64,000 nucleotides of DNA from Vigna angularis (Eukaryota; Streptophyta; Magnoliopsida; Fabales; Fabaceae). The notes under the pieces were generated by a model. The model was not told the DNA's origin. It worked only from the letters and a program-made list of their open reading frames with translations, and searched no databases. Positions 1 through 11,700 of the stretch are shown here, one piece after another. Each line of letters starts with the position of its first letter. The first letter of the stretch is position 1. The stretch is taken from NCBI RefSeq assembly GCF_016808095.1, contig NC_068976.1, positions 12,619,001-12,683,000 on the forward strand, given 5' to 3'. Made by a program: the position numbers and the translations under genes.

Positions 1-3000
1 TAGTGAGTGAAACTTGTTTATAGTCATATTCAAGTTTATAAAGCAAAGTATGCAACAAATTTACTCAGCTTGGTCTAAACAAAAGGATTTAAGCAACGAA
101 CTTACGAGCAGTGGATTGTTGCTCAAGTTTTGCCATATCCCAGACCTGCAGACACAAGTCACAATAATAAATCCAAGTTCACATTATCTTGTAAGATAAA
201 GCTGTTAAGGGAAAAAGGTTGGAAAGAGGAGGAGGATGAAGAGAAAGAACCTTTAGGGAAGAGTCAGAAAATCCTCCAACAATCAATGACCCATCGTGGG
301 ATATTGATGAACAGCTTAAACTGGGTAGTTGGGCAAAAACTTAAGTGTTACCCAACAGAAAACCAAACATAAATAAACTTGTTCTGCTAAAGTGTAAAAG
401 ATTACCCATTATGTGTATTTACAAATGTGTAGAAGTTCACTGAAGGGAGAGCAACACTACTCAATTGTACACGATTCCTTAAATCGTCTAGGATAGACAG
501 TTCTACATCAGTTGAACTGCAAGAATAACATTACAACATTTAACATAATAGAACTACAAATTTTTAATGAATGTTTTTCTGTGGTTTCAATGTTATTTAA
601 TAGAGCAAAACTTTGACTCAGCAGTTCTCACTGTAATAAAATATATAGATAGGATGATCTTCTAGTTTAAACAACAACCAACACAGAATATGTAAAGCCA
701 ATTATACAGAAAAAAGACTTGAGAGAATACACTGTGGGCAAGGGTATCTCTGGTTTAATGCGAGGTGCTGCAGATATAGTGTTAGCTTCTGGCTTAGCAT
801 TTTTCCCTGTTGCACTGCTGACCTTGTCCTTTTTTACCTTTTTTACTGAATTACCTTGCTTTCCTACATCAATTGACCTTTTCTAAAAGAGAAACAAGTG
901 AAAAACAATTAACACTTCTTGACAATAAAAGAATCTGCAGTATTAAGGTGATCAAAGTGAATTCAAATGGAACTCATGCTCAACTTTTTTACAAGTGCAT
1001 AACTTCTGAGAAATGTATATCAGATCATCCAGTAAAAGCATTCATGAAAATAAAGAGTCAGGGGTGCATTTTAATAACAGATGTACCTTACTCTCATCAT
1101 TGTCTCCCTCTTTGCCTTCGCCTTCACCCTTTTCTGTGCCTGAAAGCAAGGCCCCAGCCTTATCTATGTGGTCTTCCACAGAATCTTCAAACATCTATGA
1201 GGAAATAATAGAGATTGAAATCAGACCATAATTATTTAAATCAGAAAAATATTTCTATTAAAGAATCCAATGAAGAACATTTTTAAACTGGAGTTTGGGG
1301 TGGATGATTGGCACTAGATGCGAGTCACACAGGCTTTATCAACACAATACCTCTCTACTCATGCTTGTTCAATGATGGACTATCCTATCCTTATGCACAT
1401 TTCAGTTAGGTAATCCTTATTTTGTGACAATGATGTCAACTCTCTCGAAATTATCCATTGTATCAAGTATCAATTAGGAAAACATTTCGTAGTTCTTTTG
1501 TGACTCCTACTTTAGTCCATTTTATGTTCCGTGTCCTAGTCATACTACATGCACATTAGGGCCAAGATATTTTATCACATTCATTAATGAGTTATTCTCA
1601 ATGTAGTTTCTAATGATGATACATTGATCTAAGTATGTCAGCAGCTCAAAATACTCAGCCTGGCCCGCACTGTTTCTTGCAAGCTGGCCTACATGGCCCA
1701 TCCCGCATTGTCATTCCTAGATTATACAACTTCAAGTGTTAAAATTTGTGATATTCAACATCTGAAGTTGTATTTTGACAATCGAACAGTTTTTTCATGT
1801 TTCCTTCAATCCAATGTTCTATGAAAGAAGTAAGCATATATAGAGATTAACTATCATTTTATTCGTGTCTGGAATTTTCTACCAAATTTATCATCTCAAG
1901 CGATCAACTTGCACATGTTTTGACCAAGTCTTAGAAAGGGCCTCAAATTCAACTTATATGTCCAAGCTTGGGAGATATAACTTATGTACTCTAGTTTAAG
2001 GGAGAGTGTTAGATTTATGTTTGATGTAATATTATTTTCCTTAATGTCTATACAATTCCTATTTTTGAGCCTCTATTATGATTGTAGGCTGCAACCATAA
2101 ATGCCACAATGTGTTATTTTCTTCCTCCCAGTGTACTCAGTTTGACTTTTTCACAAGACACATATATATACATGCATATATACATACATAGTCTATGAAC
2201 TGAATGATAACTTTTAGAATATGTAAAATATGTTATTATGTCTTAGGTTATCCTCTAGGATTAGTTTCCTCATTACCAAGTAGTTAGATTATGATAAATA
2301 AAAAGGGTTAGTTCTCTAGGTTTCATGAGCATATGTAATGAATCTTGTTGGAAGTTCCCCATCGACTAGAGATAAGACTAATTTATAGTATATAAGTGGA
2401 TGCAAACTTCATCTTACAAGTCGGTTTTGTGGAATTAAGTTAGCCTTAAAGTCCACTTCTTAACATGGTATCAGAGTCAGGTTAGAGTCTATTCTAGCGA
2501 TATTTTTGTGGACATATTACTTCACCCACTATTGAGTCATTGTCAGACCACCCATTAATGTGTAGTGTCACGTTCGAGATGTATATACCTCGGCGTGAGG
2601 GGAGTGTATTGGAAGTCCCAAATCGGCTAGAGATAAGGTCAATTTATAGTATATAAGTGGGTGCAAACCACATCTTACAAGCCGGTTTTTGTGGAGTTGA
2701 ATTAGGTTTAAAATTCAGTTCTTAACAAATCTCAATTAAAATAAATTAGTGTTTTATTCCTTTGTAAGCATACCTACGCTGCATGGATAGTTCTACATGG
2801 TTGAATAGCATATTAGGTACATATCCAATAATCAACTATCACTCAAAAACAAGTCAGTTGACCTAAAGGACCTTGCTTTTACCAAGTAATTTTGTTTACT
2901 ATTAAATGAAACTAACAGCTACTTCAAACCCCTTCAACACATCACAATAAAGAAAAGGAAAGAAAAATTGTGTAGTTTTACAAATTTTGGAGTCATTGCT

Positions 3001-6000
3001 CCCACTCTGGAAAACAAGTCATGACTCTAAATATGACCCAATCAAAGTGTCTGTTCATTAAAACTTAGTATTCCAGAACCCAAGTACACTGATGAAATTA
3101 TGACAAAGGATGTAACAGATGTCAAAGTTCATTTGATTGTTTACAATTGTGAAATGCATAAAAGTGAGCAATTTTTAAGTCTTTGAAAGTTTAGGTATAA
3201 TAGATGCTATTATAATACACTTTTTATAACAAAAGCTTGCAAAACTAAGAAACTGGAACGCATTGAAACAAAAAAGAGGAAGATAATTTTATAAAATTGT
3301 CTAGCTTTGTGAATATACTGAAGGACTCACCCCCCAAAGGATTTCTTTCTGATTTATCTGGTTTACTGCATCATGGATGCTTCCACTGAGGGTAACAGCT
3401 TCTGGATCATCAGAAATTGAGCTCGGTTGCCCAGCTGTAACTGCAGTGTGACAAGAATGAAATTTATGCAAAACTGAAAAGTAAATGAACAGAATTAACA
3501 CAACTTAAAACGAGGAAAAGTACCTTGGAAGCTAATATGCTCATTGATAATACCAATTATTGTGGTGGATTGCATACTATGTAGATGTTGCAATAGAAGC
3601 TCATAGGAATACTGCCAGAAGTCCAACACATTAACTATCAGATTTTTCAATGTATAGAGAACGTAAACGTAATGACCTCAGTGATGAAAATTCTTAGCAA
3701 AACTATAAATAAAGCCAAAACTGGTTTTTACGTATATGGTTCTTTTCTTTATTCAGAAGCTGCAAATCAAAATGCTAATAGCCAAGCATTTTTCTGAAGA
3801 GAAAAGCATCATCAATATTAATAGAAAATAAAATCACAAGAGTGTTGGGTACAAACAAAGTCCCACATCGGATAAAATACGAAATAGACATGGGTTTATA
3901 TACACATAAGATACCTCATTTGGTAAGAGGCCTTTTGAAGTGGTATCAAAAGCAAATCCATGAGGTCTTAGCCCAAAGCGGACAATATCTTACCGGTGAG
4001 GTCTGGTGAACAAAAAACTTCCGCTATAGGGGAAGTAGAAGAACCATAACCCTTTGTTTGAGGGGAGGTTGTTGGGTACAAACAAAATCCCACATCGGTA
4101 AGAGACCTTTTGGAGTGGTACCAAAAGCAAATCCGTGAAGTCTTAGCCCAAAGCGCACAATATCTTACCAGTATGGAAATCTATGGATATGTGTGAAAAC
4201 AGTCAAATACAGAAAAACAATGCCCAAAAAGGGCACAAAAGTTCTGCCCAACTTCTCATGGATTATGAAACTAACTGAAAAATATACTTAATCTGATGAC
4301 TACTGAAACGAGTTACCGAGAAACAGTTCAACTAAAGAATATTAACAAACTAATCCAGGTAAATAAAGGCATTACCCGACATATCTTTATGTTGAACTTA
4401 CTCTGCCTAAGGGAATGAGCGAATTCCATTTCCTGAGAAAAAAGAATATTGAAGGATTATATATAGTGCTAGCAGTCTAATAACTTCAAGAAACATATAA
4501 AAGATATCAATTTCAGATAGCAACTAACCTCCAAATGAGTAGGAGAAAGAACTAGTTCCAATTTCTGAAGGTCTCGTGAGTGCAACATTTCATGGTCCTC
4601 ACGAAAGGTATTGAAAAAGTTCCAAGCTGAGTATATCAGACAGAATCATAAATCATGTGACAGAAGCATAAAACAAATGATGCATTGATTGCCACATAAG
4701 GAACTTCAAAATCCATAAAAAATAATATTAATAATTATTGTTAAATGTCTGTGTGAAGAAATATTTCATACCTTCCTGAAGATGCCCTTTTGCCACAAGA
4801 TCCATGAAGCAATGGACGAATACTGGATAAAGCACACGCAGTAATTCATGCTGCAAAGAAACGGCAAACCATGTGTAAGAAACTGAAACATAGCAATTTC
4901 GTGAATGAACTTTAAACAAGACAGTAACCAAATGCCATGCTACCTTGTATGATTCAAGTGACCTATATGCCCATGATCTCAGTCTGCCATACCCGTTGTG
5001 GTATCTAGCAGAACCTCTCTCCAATCTGCAAAATAAAGGGTTTCAATTCCAAAAATAATCCTGAAATATTTGAGTTGAAAGTATAATCTAATATAGAATT
5101 CGTGCAAACTAATGACTATATTCTAAGAAAACACATAAACCTCCACTTCAGCCTACATACTTGATACTGTTTATAAAGGATAGCAATAGAATTTGAAATC
5201 ATATTTGTGGAATAGTTTTCTTGTGAGATGCTAAAAAAGTCAAGAACAGATAAATTTGTAGCTTAAAAACACACTTTAAATAGGCCAAGTAAAGTAACTG
5301 TCGTTTGATCCTCTTAATTAGTTCAAAATACTATATTTCCTCCCTGAAAAAAATAAAATATTGTAAAATCCTAACGAATTTACTTTGTTCTGTCTCATTC
5401 ACAAAAGTAAAAATACACACCTATCCTTTTAATTGAAGCTCACCCTCTAAATTGACATTGAAGAGCACAGGAAAAACTGCTTACGGCCAAAGGAATTAGC
5501 AATGTGTAGCAATGTGGAACGATAACTCTATAGATTAAAAATGCACCATCGGTTCACAAATCTATAAGTTTTCCATAGCACACAATGCATCTTCAAAATA
5601 TGAAATATAACCCAAATCTTAGGCACTAAGGTGGGCAACTACCCCCGCTGCAATTTCATTGACATTTAAAATTTTAAAACTAAAATTTACAATTGAAAAT
5701 TTTGTGTTTTTTTTTCAGTGAATGCGGAGTATTCCTTCCCAATAGTTGAAGACTAATCACTCAAGATACTGCTATCTATAAAAACTCAAGTGCATTAGAA
5801 GTCCTACATTCAGTTTATCTCTCCTTGTTAAAATTTAAGTGCATTAGAAATCCTATATTCAGTTTATCTACCCTTGTTAAAAACTCAAGTGCATTAAAAG
5901 TCTTGCGTATAAAATTTCAAGTGTATTAGAAGTCCTACATTCAGTAAAAAATAAACAAACTGAGCAATATAACATAAGAATGACACAAACTTATTGTCTT

Positions 6001-6545
6001 TAGGATAAAAAGATAATCTCCCAATCATTAGTGTCAAATCTCCCCTGGAAAAACCCAAAAGTCCTAACAATTCTTTTTCTGTTCAGACAGGCCTAGAAAT
6101 CAAACTCCTAAGCACATGCTTGAAGGACAAAGACATCTCTCAGCCATCCCATAACATACCTCAGCAAGATTTAAGCAGTGAGTATACTCAACCTTAATCT
6201 GAAACGTGTCAATAATCAAACCATATACCTATATCTATCTATACATATTATCAAAGTAATTTGGTAAATGCTTTGATTATTGACACCTTTCAGGAGTGAG
6301 ACTACTTTAAACTCTGAATCAAGATACCTAGCGACTCAAAGGTGTTGAAGTACTACAATTTGATATAAATTGAAAACGAAAATTGAAGCGAAAAGAGATA
6401 GAGAGAGTGAATACTGAGAGCGATTGAGAGTGTCGGGTTGAAGAGAGGAATCGGCTTTGGAAAGTTGAAGTTGGTCATCGTTTTGCGCAAACCCTTTCTG
6501 CTTTAGATACCCACTCACACAACCTTCTATTTGATCTTCGTCCAT
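1..6545 (-). CDS. TAF5: TAF5, TFIID subunit 5 (5' half; 12 exons; continues past left edge)
   Basis: TAF5 is a scaffold subunit of the general transcription factor TFIID in the nucleus. Exons read on the minus strand: 6545-6415, 5025-4944, 4850-4772, 4626-4529, 4432-4376, 3611-3524, 3440-3331, 1194-1087, 882-731, 516-406, 320-251, 145-106. All introns are GT-AG and the phases join without a stop for 375 codons. Start: ATG at 6545, giving MDEDQIEGCVSGYLKQKGF, a LisH-like N terminus. Exons 2-6 encode the TAF5 N-terminal domain (for example YGRLRSWAYRSLESYK, VLYPVFVHCFMDLVAKGH, FREDHEMLHSRDLQKLE). Exon 7 has SISDDPEAVTLSGS, exon 9 a lysine-rich linker, exon 10 LDDLRNRVQLSSVALPSV, exon 11 SISHDGSLIVGGFSDSSLK and exon 12 VWDMAKLEQQ, the beginning of the WD40 propeller. 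The rest of the propeller lies outside the window. Introns hold two TRIM-type elements and a hairpin. The identification is by recognition of the family, and the splice model is by eye. Confidence 0.93.
2346..2727 (+). mobile_element. TRIM (terminal-repeat retrotransposon in miniature) with TSD, in TAF5 intron 7
   Basis: Two direct repeats, 2346-2465 (120 bp, TGTTGGAAGTT...TTAACA) and 2607-2727 (121 bp, TATTGGAAGTC...TTAACA), flank a 141-bp internal part. The internal part starts with TGGTATCAGAGTC (2466), a tRNA-iMet primer-binding site, and ends with a purine-rich tract, GGCGTGAGGGGAGTG. A 5-bp target duplication AATCT lies at 2341-2345 and 2728-2732. There is no coding capacity, so it must have been mobilised in trans. 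It sits in the sense opposite to TAF5 inside a 2.1-kb intron. It is the free form of the unit captured by the copia element at 15404-15665. Confidence 0.92.
3843..4172 (+). mobile_element. Degenerate TRIM-like element in TAF5 intron 5
   Basis: Two direct repeats begin TGTTGGGTACAAACAAA at 3843 and 4070. The second lacks about 50 bp present in the first. The sequence before the second repeat, TTTGAGGGGAGGT, looks like a polypurine tract. A GTGGTATCAAAAGC segment follows each repeat and resembles a decayed primer-binding site. No open frame and no clear target duplication were found. It is probably a TRIM or a deleted LTR element. Confidence 0.6.
5781..5945. repeat. Short tandem repeat, about 50-60 bp units, in TAF5 intron 1
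   Basis: Four degenerate units, each containing AAGTGCATTAGAAGTCCTA followed by ATTCAGT, occur between about 5785 and 5945. Units differ by small indels. It is intronic and no coding role is seen. Confidence 0.7.
6199..6293. ncRNA. Candidate pre-miRNA-like hairpin in TAF5 intron 1
   Basis: Positions 6199-6229 and 6263-6293 are inverted copies: 31-nt arms with three single mismatches and a 33-nt loop. The perfectly paired core includes GTGTCAATAATCAAA. Arm length and spaced mismatches fit a plant miRNA precursor, but a tiny MITE or a chance foldback fits equally well. It lies near the 5' end of TAF5 intron 1. No known miRNA family was recognised. Confidence 0.3.
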
Positions 6546-6660
6546 GTCCACACCGCAAATCGAACTGTGTTCTTCTGCGTCACTATTTCCCTCTCTCTCT
6601 CTCTCACACTCTGCTGCAAATCAGTCCAGCCGGATAGACTTCACTCAAAAATATTGGTTC
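6546..6660 (-). promoter_or_regulatory. TAF5 5' UTR / proximal promoter with GA-rich tract
   Basis: Immediately upstream of the TAF5 ATG (minus strand) lies a GA-rich tract, seen as (TC)n on the plus strand at about 6588-6608. GA/CT tracts are common in plant core promoters and 5' leaders. No clear TATA box was chosen, and the transcription start cannot be placed from sequence alone. Confidence 0.4.
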
Positions 6661-8097
6661 CCGATTTTCTTTATATGATATTATATAAGATTATAATTAT
6701 TTGGAAAATAATGGGTTCAAGATTTAGAATATTGATATTAGGATAGTGAAAAAATTAAATATTTATTTATTTCCATACAAATATTTTATTTTTCTAAATT
6801 AGATCTGTCTGTATCTATTTAGAAGAGATTTTTTGTTATGTCCAAACTTTTTTTTTAATTTTATACTTTAACTAACTTTTATTTTAAATTGAAATAATTA
6901 CATTTTTATTTTCATATTTTAAATCAAATTTAATTATTTTAAAAATTAAAATATTTTTTTTATTATTTTACTTTTTAATAATTATTTATTTTTAATTCAA
7001 ATAATTATTTATAACAAAAAACTATTTAATAATAAAAATATATATAAATTATTTATTTTTATAAAATTTATTTTATAATTTAATAAATTTTTACTTGAAT
7101 AAAAAAACGCACATATGTGTTTATACTAATTATAAGTTATTTTGTTGTTCAACTTTACATGAAATATATCTAGTGAAGTATTTATCATGTTAAAAAAGTT
7201 ATAATATAACTTCCCTATATAACTTTTAAGATTATGTAACTTTTATAAATTCAAAAAGATGGAATAGTTTATAATTTAATTTTAGAAGAAAAAAAATATA
7301 ATGTTTAAAAATAAAAAATATATTTAACTTTAAAAACCTATATTTTTTAACATACAAATTTGGTTAATTTTGTGTGAGTTCAAATAATAATTAATATAGT
7401 TTGGTAGGAGTTTATTGAAAATAAATAAAATTTATTTTTACTTGTCTTTACTCTTTTAAATTTGAATTTGTTGTTCTCCTAGTTGCATCCATTTGTTGCG
7501 TCGTTGATCTTATCCTCTTTTTCTCCTTAATCCTTGCATTGTTGCATCCATTATTTTGACTCTTCTCCTTTGTTTTGTTTTCTCTCATTTTCTCTTCTAC
7601 TCCTTCTATATTTTGTTTTTTCCATATTTTGGTGTGTTGCTAGTGCATTGCCTGATTTAGGAAGGTTTTGACATCCATCCTTCTATTTCCTTACTAAATG
7701 TACACCATTCTTTGTTCTCATTGCATCAATGGGAAAACATTAGATTTGAATTTCATTTTGCGATTGAGATGTGTGATATTGATTTGAATTAAACACTGTA
7801 AATGGCTAGAGAATAGGAGATATGTATGTTGGTGGTTTGTGGGTGATGGAAAACAAAAGGCTTAAATGAATTAGGAAATAGTTAAGTTTCTGTTGGATTT
7901 TGAAATTTGTTTAAGCTTTGACAATTTTTGAAATCTATTTTTTTTAAAATTTGAATTTTGAATGTCTTTTTTCGAATTTTTTTTTGCTTTTTAATTTTGA
8001 ATGTATGTGCTTGAAATTTTTTTTCTTAGGTTTATTAATTTTTATTTTATATTTTGTTGTTTTTTTTATTGTTTGTATATTTTGGTGATCACAGATA
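6661..8097. other. AT-rich intergenic region
   Basis: No gene is recognised between the TAF5 5' end and the plant-mobile-domain pseudogene. The sequence is strongly AT-rich to about 7440, then CT-rich (about 7490-7640). The CT-rich part could be the old leader of the downstream pseudogene, but nothing proves it. Confidence 0.6.
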
Positions 8098-9875
8098 TGG
8101 CTAGAACAAGAGGTGTATCTACCTATCGTGATAAGAGTTCAACACGAGGTGAAACGAGAAGAAGACCTACAACATCAGCTCGTAGAGGACGGACTGAAGA
8201 AGTTGATGTTGATGTTCATGAGGAACATGATGTTACTAAAGAGCAGTAAGAGCATGTTGTTGAGAATGAACATGTCGATCAACATGAAGAAGAAGTAGGT
8301 GAACTTTCAGGAGGTCCATAGGACACATCATTACTGACTCATTACACTCAGCATATTGCATATGATTTGTGGCAGGGTCGGACAAGTACAAAACTTGAAT
8401 TTTAATTGGTAATGTGTAGTTTGAATTAATTTTTTTATAAGTTATTATTATGTAGAATCAAGGAAGGATCTCCCATAGGAAAAAATAAATAAATTTGGCT
8501 TGTATCATAATTAAACCTTTTATGATGAATTTTGGTCTAATGTCTCTAGTAAATATTTTGTACGATTACATCGACAAAGGATTGATATTGACATTTGTTG
8601 AGAGATGACATTTTAAGACCAATAGTTTCCATCTCCCGGTGGATGAGATGACCATCATACTAGATGACGTGTTGTAGCTAATTCACCTACTTATTATAAG
8701 GCAATTTTGTGAGATTGAGCCGTTTGAATTTGAAGAAGTTTGATCTGTGATTGTCGACCTTTTGGACGTGAATCGTGCTAGGGCTAAAGCTAAGATGACA
8801 CTGGCACGTGGTCCCAAAGTTAGGCTGAGCTGGTTGAGGGATGTCTATCATGAGTGTTGTGAGCAACAACACTAGGAGTGCGCGCACGGGCATACTTGTT
8901 GCATCTTATTGGATGCATTATTGTCACGAATAAAAGTGTCACCCTTATACATGATCGTACCTGATGCTGTTTAGAGACTTACACACCTGTGACATATATG
9001 CTTAGGGCGTTGGTGCACTTGTCTATAGCAGCTCAGGATGCCAATTTTGTTGAGACAAAAAAAATGTTAAATATTATACTTTTTTTCAGGTAAACATTTC
9101 TCTTACATTTTGATTTCATATATTTTTGGAATGTATAACACACTTTAATTAATGTTTTTGCAAGATTGGATTTATGAGCAGTTCCATGGGATGGGTAGGA
9201 GGCATGTGATGCCCACCTACGATGAGAACAATCCTTGTATGGCACGGTGGGTGAAAGGGAATCGGGCTTGGAGTCTACTTGAGGACATGTCATATTTGGG
9301 TGGAATGGCATACGATAGGGTCATCTTGTGCCTATATGAGTCACATAGGGGTACTCGTCCATTTATGGTGATTTATATGTATTCTAGATGGATCAGACTT
9401 GGTGAGATGCTTCACCAACATTTTCCTAAACGTGTATTGAGACAGTTTGATTTTGAGCAACTGATCCCACGATCGCCACAAACAATTACAGAGGCAAACA
9501 CAATAACCATTGATGGTACTAGGTTGTGCTATGTAGACCATGTTATAACTCATGTCGTACCAACCTCATCTCCATCTGCTTGTGTTGCGAGATACCTATA
9601 GTGGTTTAGGAGGGTATCTCATTTGTATGTTATTCCTACTCCCAACGACGACCAATTGAGTCCCATACCACGACTCCGTCGACACATTCCAAATGATGTC
9701 TCAGTTCGTAGCAGATTGCCCTTAGATTCTAGTTTGTTGATATGTAATGAAACTTTGTGTTTTTGTTACATGATATTTATGATTGTTTATTTATGTTGTT
9801 TGTTACCGTCAATGCAAGGTTCTACGAGGCGTGTTGTGAAGATCTTACAGACCGTGATATGTGTCGTGATGTGAC
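8098..9875 (+). pseudogene. Plant mobile domain (MAIN-like / phosphatase-7-long-form-like) pseudogene
   Basis: Read in shifting frames, this stretch encodes a MAIN-like protein of the plant-mobile-domain family, which is often transposon-associated. It opens with MARTRGVSTYRDKSSTRGE at 8098 and an acidic linker, then TSLLTHYTQHIAYDLWQG near 8330 after an in-frame stop. Fragments matching the domain's RARAKAKMTLARGPKVRLSW region lie near 8770-8840. A longer block at 9160-9600 starts DWIYEQFHGMGRRH and contains NRAWSLLEDMSYLGG and YDRVILCLYESHRGTRPF. The frame is broken by several stops and shifts (for example after VARYL at 9600), so it is a decayed copy. No terminal inverted repeats were found, so its carrier element is unknown. 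Confidence 0.75.
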
Positions 9876-11516
9876 CAGGGTACTATAGTGTGGGATCAAA
9901 CTAACAAGGCCTTGCAGATAGCTCATACGTAGGATAACGAGCATTCATCGAGCAATAAATAACACAATATTCTGCTATGTATTTTGTTTATTGGACTATT
10001 TATGTAATATTTTTATTGACAGCACATTTATTATTTATACAATTAAACAATTTAATGATTTTTTACATACTTAATATATTCATGGAGACGATTTGAGTAT
10101 ACATATGCATGACAATTTAATATTTTGTGATGATTTTAAAATAATTTCATTCAATGGTCATATGTACATGTGGTCACATTACAGAAATGTCAACCAAGTC
10201 TATATAATTTGTAGTAACTCCCAATAACTCAACATATATTTGCATCCTACTTGTATAAAAAGAAAAGTATGCTCACGCCTGAGGTAATGATGGGTTGATG
10301 ATATGATGTCGACCATGAGTAATAGACAACCTTCTGCTAGGCAAACCTACAAAATTAGTTTTAGTAAATAAATCTTAATTTATAATGGAACTAAATAAAT
10401 ATAACTTTACCGGTACGAAATGACATCCATTAACGTGTCTGATGCATATCAATTGATGTTGTTTGATATCAAAAGGCGAGTTTGCATTAACCTATAAGGA
10501 ATTTGTTGAATCCATTGAATCATTAACCAACTTTCGAAAGCCAACAAACGAATTTCGAGAGTTGGTTGAGAGTTCAATGATTTTTTAAATCCATAATACC
10601 ATACTATAAGGTAGTTTTTAGTGAACTTACCAACACCACAAAGCTCACAAATGTACTCTATGAACACCATGAACAACAATTACGCAAAGGACTACCATAA
10701 ATTCAGTAATGACAAGTCATAACACGAACACAACACCAAGAACTACTAAAGTGAATAAATTAAGAGGATAAAAAAAAATGAAAGCCAACAAAAAAAGATA
10801 ATGAAGGATCAAAAAAAAAAAAAACAAAGGATAAGAAACAAAAAGTACATGAAAGAACAAATAGGGGTGCAAGTAAATATACAATTTACATTACATTAAA
10901 TTTAGTTAGTCAAAATTTAATATGTTCGGTAACATTTAATTACTTTTTACCTATGTTTTTTTTATTTTATTACAAGGATAGAAATGTCTTTTTGGAGTTG
11001 TAGGGAAAAACTCCAAAAATATAATCATATTAGAACGACTTTCAATATAAAAAAATCTTCTAATCTTTGAATTTGTTTTTTACCTACATACTCGTATGGT
11101 CATTAGGAAAATAATTATCCTTTTATGATTTTACGGACTCAAACTTCCATATCAAATTCAACAAACATTCAATCCAAAAATCTCAAAATAATAAAAGATT
11201 TATAAATATATTTTTTTTCATTTTTATGTAAAATAAAATGTAGTCTCCAAGTTTTTAGATTTTCAAGACAACCATTTTAATCCTTAGAATAAATTAAAAT
11301 ATCAGTCTTTCTTTTTTTCTCTTGTATCCCTTTCTCAACACACAATTTTAGTCCTTAAATTAAAACTAAATTAACATATCTCATCTTTTCTCTTGTATCC
11401 CTTATACATAAATTAAATCATTGTTATAAATATCTTAGTTTCCCTTTAATGTGAAATTAGAAATAAACACAAAATTAGAAACTGATGCAATGAAATTTAT
11501 GTGTTAAAGGATACAA
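9876..11516. other. Intergenic, AT-rich; no gene seen
   Basis: The only open frame of note (minus strand, about 10449-10679) resembles no family I recognise and sits in AT-rich sequence. Poly-A stretches occur near 10808. Nothing else could be supported. Confidence 0.55.
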
Positions 11517-11695
11517 TGTTACGAGAAAAGAAAGGATGAAAATTGTGTATATTATTCCATCATATAAGGAGAGAGTACAATTGATATATATAACTGTTTA
11601 AAACAATATAAAAATGGAATATAAATATAAAAACAGAATATAAATATATGAACATAAATCCACATATATGAACGGAAAATAAATTAAATCCAATA
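11517..11695 (-). repeat. Copia 3' LTR
   Basis: This 179-bp repeat runs TGTTACGAGAAAAG...TTAAATCCAATA on the plus strand and matches 15666-15888 apart from the AT run and point changes. It is next to the polypurine tract of the minus-strand element. Confidence 0.85.
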
Positions 11696-11700
11696 TCCCC

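Noticed and set aside
10449..10679. 76-codon minus-strand frame
   Set aside because: AT-rich, unrecognised, no splice or promoter context; not enough to call a gene.
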